64,000 nucleotides of DNA from DASTFY01 sp963813375. Lineage in GTDB: Bacteria > Actinomycetota > Acidimicrobiia > Acidimicrobiales > Ilumatobacteraceae. The notes below the pieces were generated by a model. That model searched no databases. It was not told the origin of the DNA and worked only from the letters and a program-made list of their open reading frames with translations. Numbering within the stretch: position 1 is the first letter of the stretch; the number at the start of each line of letters is the position of its first letter. Shown piece by piece: positions 58,479 through 64,000 of the stretch. Made by a program: the position numbers and the translations under genes. The DNA is taken from positions 1-64,000 of the forward strand of contig CAWEYT010000017.1 of assembly GCA_963813375.1 (NCBI GenBank), written 5' to 3'.

Positions 58479-58501
58479 TCCCCTGCTGATCGAGCAGGGG
58501 A
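58479..58501. promoter_or_regulatory. Hairpin in a divergent upstream region
   Basis: TCCCCTGCT-GATCG-AGCAGGGGA is a perfect 9 bp inverted repeat. It lies in the 313 bases between the divergent starts of the OsmC (58257) and PIG-L (58571) genes. As neither gene ends here, an operator or leader hairpin is more likely than a terminator. I see nothing else in this gap. Confidence 0.5.
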
Positions 58502-58570
58502 GGAATCGTGCCTGAGGGAAGGTCGAAGCATCCTGTCGAGCTGGGGCTGACCGGCCGGAAGTGACCGCCG

Positions 58571-59292
58571 GTGGGTGAGGTGACAGCTCGGCTCGAAGCG
58601 TTCCCCGAGGATTGGGATCGGGGGTTGGCCGTCGTCGCCCACCCGGACGACATGGAGTACGGGGCGGCGGCCGCGGTGGCCCGATGGACCGCGACAGGGC
58701 AAGACGTTCGGCTACGTCCTCGTGTCCGACGGGGAGGCCGGGATCGCGACGATGAGTCCCGCCGACGCCGGGCCGGTCCGGCGCGACGAGCAGCGGGCGA
58801 GTTGCGCGGTCGTGGGCGTGACCGATGTCGACTTCCTCGGGTGGCCCGACGGGACGATCGTCGAAGGGCCTCGAGCTGCGGACCGCCCTCGCCGGAGCGA
58901 TCCGCCGTCACCGCCCCGAAGTCGTCGTCTCCATCAACTTCCGCGAGTCGTGGGGCGGGTCGAGCTGGAACCACGCCGACCATCGAGCCGTCGGTCGGGC
59001 CCTCCTCGATGCCGTGCGCGATGCCGCCAACCCCTGGGTCTTCCCGGACGAGGGACCGGCGTGGGGCGGTGTGCGCTTCGTGGCGTTCAGCGGGAGCCCG
59101 CAACCGACGCACGCCGTCGACACGACGGCCACGTTCGATCTCGGCGTCCGGTCGCTGGCGTCCCACCGCACCTACCTCGAGTACCTGGGCGGCGACATGG
59201 GGTCCCCCGACGAGTTCCTCCGGAGCGCGGCCGCGGCCGGAGGTGCCCGGTTCGGCGTCGACCTCGCGGCCACGTTCGAGGTCATCGGCTGA
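58571..59292 (+). CDS. PIG-L family deacetylase, frameshifted
   Basis: Zinc-dependent N-deacetylase of the PIG-L/MshB fold, about 239 residues. Seen: RGLAVVAHPDDMEYGAAAAV with the HPDD metal motif near residue 22, then (after one extra G at 58697-58699) FGYVLVSDGEAGIATMSPAD, VTDVDFLGWPDGTIVEG, and (after another surplus base at 58866-58870) LRTALAGAIRRHRPEVVVSI and WNHADHRAVGRALLDAV with the third metal His. Substrate is probably an N-acetylated sugar or natural product. GTG at 58571 begins VGEVTARLEAFPEDWDRG. A second family member is at 61211. Confidence 0.82.
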
Positions 59293-59307
59293 GGTCGCAT
59301 GCCCGCG

Positions 59308-59510
59308 TCACACCACGCACGGGAGCCCGTACTCGCGGGAGATCATCACTGCGTGGGCGACGACGCCACCGGTCTCGACCACGACGCCCCGATGATCGAG
59401 AGCACCGTCGTCCAACCCGGGTCCGTGGCCACGGTCACGAGGATGTCGCCTCGTTCCAGCCTGCCCTGATCTCGCGGCAGCGATCGGCCGACGCGGGCCG
59501 GCCCCGTGAC
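59308..59510 (-). pseudogene. Remnant of a PEP-utilizing mobile domain
   Basis: On the minus strand: GRLERGDILVTVATDPGW, then in the next frame GVVVETGGVVAHAVMISREY and GLPCVV followed by TGA. This is the phosphohistidine swivel domain of a rifampicin-phosphotransferase/PEP-synthase-like protein, including the catalytic His. There is no room for the rest of such a gene (normally over 500 residues), so a fragment. It is not closely similar to the gene at 37275. Confidence 0.55.
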
Positions 59511-59691
59511 CGTCGATTCGCGACTCGCCGTCGCCGCCGTATCAGGGCTCGTCTACGGCGTGACCCGGATGCGGCTGACCCGGGGTGGAAGCCGCTCCAT
59601 CGATCCTCTCGTGTCGGCGAGAGCTACGATCGTGGCCACGCTCAGTCCCTGCTATCGCCAAACCGGCCCTTCGTCGGCTAGTCATGATCGC

Positions 59692-60513
59692 ATGAGCGAT
59701 GAACCATCGACGCCCGACACGATCGTCCTCGTCCACGGGTTCTGGGTCACCCCGCGCAGCTGGGAGGACTGGATCGCCCACTACGAGGGCCGAGGCTTCC
59801 GCGTCCTGGCACCCGCCTATCCCGGCTTCGAGGTGGAAGTGGAGGCACTGAACGCGGACCCGACCCCGATCGAGCAGGTCACCGTCCCCCAGATCATCGA
59901 ACACCTCGAGTCCGTCGTCAGCGGTCTCGACTCGCCGCCGATCATCATGGGTCACTCGGCGGGCGGGGTGTTCACGCAGATCCTGCTCGACCACGGCTTC
60001 GGGGTCGCCGGGGTGGCGATCAACTCGGCGCCGACCGAGGGCGTGAAGCGGGTCCCCCTGTCACAGATCCGGGCGACGTTCCCTGTGCTGAAGAACCCCG
60101 CCAACCGTCATCGCGCCGTCGGCTTCACGCACGAGCAGTGGCAGTACGCGTTCACCAACGGCTTCAGTGACGAGGACTCGCTGCGTCTCTACGAGCGGTA
60201 CCACATCCCTGCATCGGGAGCGATCTTCTGGGGGAGCGCGCTCGCCAACATCCACCCGGGCAAGGATGACAACTGGGTCGACTACGGCAACGAGCAGCGG
60301 GCGCCGCTGCTGTTCATCTCCGGCACGGACGACCATCTGATGCCGCCCAGCCTCCAGAAGTCGAACGCCAAGCACTACAAAGCACCCGGCCTCGTCACCG
60401 AGGTCAAGGAGTACCCCGGGCCGCACCTGCTGCCGTCGTGGCCAGGATGGGAGGCGGTCGCCGACGACGCGCTCGACTGGGCGCTGTCGAACGCTCGTCC
60501 GCCAACCGGATGA
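59692..60513 (+). CDS. Alpha/beta hydrolase
   Basis: Serine hydrolase of 273 residues. TIVLVHGFWVTPRSWEDWIA at the start (oxyanion HG motif), nucleophile elbow IIMGHSAGGVFTQILLDHG near residue 85, acid PLLFISGTDDHLMPPSLQ near 215 and terminal His in KEYPGPHLLPSWPGWE. This is the catalytic triad order of the fold. Substrate unknown; similar proteins are annotated as esterases or haloperoxidase-like. The ATG at 59692 is chosen over in-frame upstream codons because the fold begins here. Clean frame. Confidence 0.88.
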   Translation: MSDEPSTPDTIVLVHGFWVTPRSWEDWIAHYEGRGFRVLAPAYPGFEVEVEALNADPTPIEQVTVPQIIEHLESVVSGLDSPPIIMGHSAGGVFTQILLDHGFGVAGVAINSAPTEGVKRVPLSQIRATFPVLKNPANRHRAVGFTHEQWQYAFTNGFSDEDSLRLYERYHIPASGAIFWGSALANIHPGKDDNWVDYGNEQRAPLLFISGTDDHLMPPSLQKSNAKHYKAPGLVTEVKEYPGPHLLPSWPGWEAVADDALDWALSNARPPTG

Positions 60514-60635
60514 CGGGCGGGTGCTGACGGCTCGCCTGACCCGGGATCGGGTACCCGAGCGGGTGGTTCGGGGCCGGGCCGGGAACCCTGTCACAGGGCG
60601 TCGTTAGGGTGGGAGACCCAACCTGAGGAGGCCAC

Positions 60636-61214
60636 ATGACCACCTTGTCGGACCGGCCCAACACGGCTCTCGTCGTGATCGACGTGCAGAAGGGCGTGGT
60701 CGCCAACGCCCACCAACGGGATGACGTGATCGGCAACATCAGCACCCTCGTCGACAGGGCTCGGGCCGAGGACGTGCCTGTGATCTGGGTCCAGCACAAC
60801 TCCGACGACGATCTGCCCCAGGGCAGCGACCAGTGGCAGTACGTCGACGAGCTGCAGCGGGCGGATGCGGAGCCCCTCGTCCACAAGCGCTACGGCGATG
60901 CGTTCGAGGACACAGACCTCGAGTCCCAGCTGGCGGCGTTGGGCGTCGGGCGCCTCGTCGTCACGGGCGCGCAGACGGACGAGTGCATCCGATCGACCAT
61001 CCACGGCGCGTTCACCCGCGGCTACGACGCCATCCTCGTCGGAGATGCGCACACGACGGAGGACCTCTCCGAGTGGGGCGCACCCACACCGGACAAGGTG
61101 ATCGCCCACACCAACATGTACTGGTCGTTCCACTCGGCACCGGGTCGGACGGCCGGCGTCATCGAGACGGCCAAGGTCAGCTTCGATCCGTCGGACGACG
61201 AGGCCGACTCCTAG
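60636..61214 (+). CDS. Isochorismatase-family cysteine hydrolase
   Basis: Hydrolase of the isochorismatase/nicotinamidase fold, 192 residues. NTALVVIDVQKGVVANAHQR carries the catalytic Asp, PLVHKRYGDAFEDTDLESQL the Lys, and RLVVTGAQTDECIRSTIHGA the nucleophilic Cys near residue 119. Acts on an amide or vinyl ether; substrate unknown. ATG at 60636 with GAGGAGG just upstream. Its stop overlaps that of the convergent PIG-L gene by four bases (61211-61214). Confidence 0.9.
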   Translation: MTTLSDRPNTALVVIDVQKGVVANAHQRDDVIGNISTLVDRARAEDVPVIWVQHNSDDDLPQGSDQWQYVDELQRADAEPLVHKRYGDAFEDTDLESQLAALGVGRLVVTGAQTDECIRSTIHGAFTRGYDAILVGDAHTTEDLSEWGAPTPDKVIAHTNMYWSFHSAPGRTAGVIETAKVSFDPSDDEADS

Positions 61215-61960
61215 CAGCGGGCGACGTACAGCCGCCTCGAAGCGGTCACGCGGGCGTCGACGAAGGACTCCTCCGCGACCTGGGCGGCGTAGACCTCTGG
61301 ACCGAGCGTGGCGATGAGGTCGGTCGTCTGGGTCGCCATGGCCCGGAGCGCGGTGAGCTTGCGGTCGAGCTGCCAACCGCTGATCCGCATGTGGACGGCG
61401 AGCTGATCCGCGGGGACGCCCACGGGTCGCTCGTCGCTCATGTACATGTCCCATTCCTCGTAGAGCTCTCCGAACTCGTCCAGGTGCTCCACCGTCGGGG
61501 CGGCGTACAGCAGGCGCGCCGAGCGTCCGGCGTCCTCCCAGGCCTTGGTGACCCAGCGGTGCACGGCGAGGTGATCGGCATGGAAGGTGACGCCGTCGGG
61601 CCCGAAGGTGAGGATGGTGTCGGGGCGGACATCGTCGATCAACCGGCTCGCCCAGGCCGCGCCGGCGAGATCATGGTCGGCGAGGCCTCCGTCCGGCAGG
61701 CCGAGGATGTGGTGCTCGTCGACGCCGAGGACGCTCATGGCCGCCGCCGCCTCCCAGCGACGGACCTGACCGAGCCGCGCCGGTGGCCACGAGCGCGGAT
61801 CGGGGGTGCCCAGCTCTCCCGCCGTGGCCGAGACGCACACGACGCGCTGACCATGATCGCGGGCCGCAGCCATGACGGCGGCCGCCAGGTAGGTCTCGTC
61901 GTCGGGGTGCGCCCAGACCGACAGGATCACCCCCAGCGAGGAGGGGTCGCTCGTGCTCAT
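61211..61960 (-). CDS. PIG-L family deacetylase
   Basis: Second zinc-dependent N-deacetylase, 249 residues, clean frame. GVILSVWAHPDDETYLAAAV with the HPDD motif near residue 18, VVCVSATAGELGTPDPRSWP, and FGPDGVTFHADHLAVHRWVT with the downstream metal His (H-x-D-H). This arrangement resembles MshB/Mca-type enzymes of mycothiol metabolism, but nothing else of that pathway is here, so a general PIG-L label is safer. Start ATG 61960 (MSTSDPSSLGV) or 61975. It is convergent with the isochorismatase gene. Confidence 0.88.
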   Translation of the reverse strand: MSTSDPSSLGVILSVWAHPDDETYLAAAVMAAARDHGQRVVCVSATAGELGTPDPRSWPPARLGQVRRWEAAAAMSVLGVDEHHILGLPDGGLADHDLAGAAWASRLIDDVRPDTILTFGPDGVTFHADHLAVHRWVTKAWEDAGRSARLLYAAPTVEHLDEFGELYEEWDMYMSDERPVGVPADQLAVHMRISGWQLDRKLTALRAMATQTTDLIATLGPEVYAAQVAEESFVDARVTASRRLYVARC

Positions 61961-62064
61961 TCCGGCAGCGAACACGGCAGCCCTCCCACGCCGCTCTCAT
62001 GTGCTGTCACGCCGTGTGAGCCGATGGCAGCGCCATGAGAGGGGCCGGGTGCACCGTCGGCGTC

Positions 62065-63264
62065 ATGAGCACCACCCTGATCATGCCCACCACACCAGCC
62101 GGGTCCGCGACCAGGCTGCCGACCGACATGCTGGAGCAGTTCCGGTCCCGGGCCGGAGCGCTCGACCGGGCCAACGCCTACTTCGAGCAGGACCTGGCCG
62201 AGCTCCGCTCCTACGGCTACCTCGCCGCCGCCGTCCCTGCCGAGTTCGGCGGATGGGGCCTCGACCTGGCCGAGCTGGCCGCCAGCCAGCGGCGCCTGGC
62301 CCGCTACGCGCCCGCGACCGCCCTGGCCATGACGATGCACTCCTACTGGATCGGCATCGCCACCGAGCTGGAGCGGGCGGGAGACCACTCGCTCCGCTGG
62401 ATCTTCGACGCCGCGCTCGACGGTGAGGTCTTCGCCGCCGGCCACGCCGAGACCGGCAACGACATCCCCGTGCTGCTCTCGACCTGCCAGGCCGAGCGCG
62501 TCGAGGGCGGCTACCGCCTGACCGGCCGCAAGCAGTTCGGCTCCAACGGGCCGGCCTGGCGCTGGCTCGGCGCCCACGCCATCGATGCCACCGCCGCCGG
62601 CGGTCCGCAGGTCGTGCACGCCTTCGTCGACCGGGCCTCCGACGGCGTGACCGTGGTGGAGACGTGGGACACGCTCGGCATGCGGCCGACGCAGAGCCAC
62701 GACACGATCCTCGACGGCGTGTTCGTGCCCGATGCCCGCATCGGGCGCGTCGTCCCCGCCGGCGACGGCAGCGACCTGTTCCTGGTGGCGCTGGCCATGT
62801 GGCCGCTCTCGCTGATCGCTGCGGTCTACCTCGGGATCGCCGACCGGGCCCTCGAGCTCTCGGTCGCCGGCGCCAAGCGGAAGACCTCGATGGCCATCGA
62901 GCGTGGCGCCTACGCCTACAACCCGTTCGTCCAGCACCAGGTCGCCGAGATGTACCTCGAGCTGGACGCCGCCTCGGCGACCCATGAGCGGTTCGTCACC
63001 GACTGGGTGGCCGGCGCCGACCACGGCGACGAGTGGATCCCGAAGATCTACGCCATGAAGTGGCGTTCGGTCGAGGCGGCCAAGCGGGTCGTCGACATCG
63101 CGCTCGACGTGTCCGGCGGCGCCGGCATGTTCCGCGGCAACGAGCTGGAGCGCCTCTATCGCGACGTGCGCGCCGGCGGCTTCCATCCCGGCAACGACGC
63201 CCTGACCCACGAGCTCGTGGGCAAGGCGGTGCTCGGCGTCCTCACCGAGCAGCCGAGGTGGTGA
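62065..63264 (+). CDS. Acyl-CoA dehydrogenase family protein
   Basis: FAD-dependent dehydrogenase or related monooxygenase of 399 residues. Seen: YGYLAAAVPAEFGGWGLDLA in the N-terminal helical domain, FAAGHAETGNDIPVL in the FAD site, YRLTGRKQFGSNGPAWRWLG (beta domain), WDTLGMRPTQSHDTILDGVF and, at the C-terminus, ALDVSGGAGMFRGNELERLY. The catalytic Glu of classical enzymes is not obvious, so a flavin monooxygenase or redox-independent role is possible. ATG at 62065 (MSTTLIMPTTPAGS). Clean frame; no partner ligase adjoining. Confidence 0.88.
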   Translation: MSTTLIMPTTPAGSATRLPTDMLEQFRSRAGALDRANAYFEQDLAELRSYGYLAAAVPAEFGGWGLDLAELAASQRRLARYAPATALAMTMHSYWIGIATELERAGDHSLRWIFDAALDGEVFAAGHAETGNDIPVLLSTCQAERVEGGYRLTGRKQFGSNGPAWRWLGAHAIDATAAGGPQVVHAFVDRASDGVTVVETWDTLGMRPTQSHDTILDGVFVPDARIGRVVPAGDGSDLFLVALAMWPLSLIAAVYLGIADRALELSVAGAKRKTSMAIERGAYAYNPFVQHQVAEMYLELDAASATHERFVTDWVAGADHGDEWIPKIYAMKWRSVEAAKRVVDIALDVSGGAGMFRGNELERLYRDVRAGGFHPGNDALTHELVGKAVLGVLTEQPRW

Positions 63265-63283
63265 GTCGGCCCCGGAGCGCTCT

Positions 63284-64000
63284 TCACAAGGCTCGGAGTG
63301 CGTGCTCGACGGCGCCGTCGCCGTCGAGCATCGCGCCCGCCTGTCGCGCCGTCTCGTAGGCATCGTCGCCGAGTGCGTCGCGCAGCCGGGCACTGAGCTG
63401 ATCCAACGCCACCGCATCGGCGCCGAAGATGCGATGACCGGCGGCGGTCGCCCGCACCGCCCCCTCCAGGACCGCGGCGTCATGATGGCGACCGAGCCGA
63501 GCCAACAGGCCGGCGATCGAGCGCAGCATGGTCCACTGGGTCGACCACATCCCGGCCCGCCGCCAGTGGTCGATGATCCGGCGGTAGTCCTCGGCGGCCG
63601 CGGCCGGGTCGCCGACGCGCGCGTCGATCGACGCCTTCGAGGCGCCGGCCAGGCCGGCGACGAAGGACGCGTTGGTCAGCTCGGCCAACCGCACGGCCTC
63701 GGTGTACCGGTGGCGGGCCCGCTCCACGTCGACCGCCAGGTCCGCCTCGCCGGCGCAGTACCACACGTAGGCGGCCGGCGGCGTCGGGCTGTCAGCGACG
63801 ACGGCCAGGAGCCCGTCGGCCCGCTCGGTCACCTCCGGGCGTCCGGCGTAGGCGAGCGCCAGGAGCTCTGAGGCAGCCGACATCACCCGCTGGGCCGGGT
63901 CTTGGGCTGAGGCATCGACGGAGCGCCGGTACCAGGCCGCAGCCGTGTCCAGCCGGCCCTCGTACAGCTCGCAACTCGCCCATGTCGCGAGGACCTCCGG
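63284..64000 (-). CDS. C-terminal part of a large ATPase/TPR-type regulator (runs off the window)
   Basis: The frame is open from the window end to TGA-type stop at 63284, giving at least 238 residues of Ala/Arg-rich helical repeats: TAAAWYRRSVDASAQDPAQR, ERARHRYTEAVRLAELTNAS, VAGLAGASKASIDARVGDPA and the end AGAMLDGDGAVEHALRAL. That last motif is characteristic of the C-termini of BTAD, LuxR or adenylate-cyclase-type AAA regulators in actinobacteria. The N-terminal ATPase and DNA-binding parts lie to the right of the window. It is convergent with the acyl-CoA dehydrogenase gene. Confidence 0.65.
   Translation of the reverse strand, partial: PEVLATWASCELYEGRLDTAAAWYRRSVDASAQDPAQRVMSAASELLALAYAGRPEVTERADGLLAVVADSPTPPAAYVWYCAGEADLAVDVERARHRYTEAVRLAELTNASFVAGLAGASKASIDARVGDPAAAAEDYRRIIDHWRRAGMWSTQWTMLRSIAGLLARLGRHHDAAVLEGAVRATAAGHRIFGADAVALDQLSARLRDALGDDAYETARQAGAMLDGDGAVEHALRAL

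Noticed and set aside
61211..61960. Assignment of the PIG-L gene as mshB or mca
   Set aside because: The fold and metal motif fit, but many PIG-L families share them and no other mycothiol gene is present.

Overview
This 64 kb window is high-GC DNA from an actinomycete. Acidimicrobiia (an Ilumatobacter-like organism) is my best guess, not a proof. The guess rests on F420/LLM-type oxidoreductases, large BTAD/SARP and LuxR regulators, an MMPL transporter, a DUF3556 membrane protein and many GTG starts. It carries one structural RNA gene (tmRNA). I saw no tRNA, rRNA, CRISPR array, prophage or insertion sequence. Many genes are interrupted by single-base indels. Where I could place them, nearly all are length changes of short mononucleotide runs, and removing or adding one base restores the family sequence. 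I therefore treat most frameshifted genes as intact genes carrying sequence errors, and keep 'pseudogene' for truncated or internally deleted remnants.

Layout. 1-8.4 kb: a Tat-type carotenoid oxygenase flanked by two similar hairpins, tmRNA, a CPBP protease, an ArsR-AHSA1 pair behind a strong palindrome, a cluster of RibD_C/dihydrofolate-reductase-like paralogues and remnants, and a GNAT protein. 8.4-19.6 kb: a secreted peptide, a giant LuxR regulator, GNAT, PPOX/F420 protein, acyl-CoA ligase, LLM oxidoreductase, aromatic-ring monooxygenase, SDR, cupin and a DUF3565-DUF1971 fusion. 19.6-25.4 kb: a BTAD-NTPase-WD40 regulator divergent from a beta-propeller lipoprotein.

25.4-43.3 kb is the most coherent block. 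It holds a CrtI-like oxidoreductase, a DUF3556 membrane protein and a branched-chain-type ABC uptake system whose two permeases are fused, probably also to the first ATPase. It continues with a second acyl-CoA ligase, a nitroreductase, an SDR with a PEP-utilizing enzyme, a three-subunit biotin carboxylase and a FadR-type GntR regulator. A shared motif, CGAAACGTWGGA, lies before the regulator, the carboxylase operon and the PEP-enzyme operon, with a weaker copy before the ligase/nitroreductase pair. This points to one regulon for uptake, activation and carboxylation of an unknown acid. The carboxyltransferase subunit has lost two canonical metal ligands, so its substrate or chemistry may be new.

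43.3-64 kb: an ArsR-ArsC fusion with operator, VOC proteins, an APC permease, an AraC-VOC-UvrA-like module, a second BTAD regulator, a membrane protein plus MMPL pair behind a long imperfect palindrome, an OsmC-monooxygenase-SnoaL operon, two PIG-L deacetylases, hydrolases, an acyl-CoA dehydrogenase and a regulator cut by the window end.
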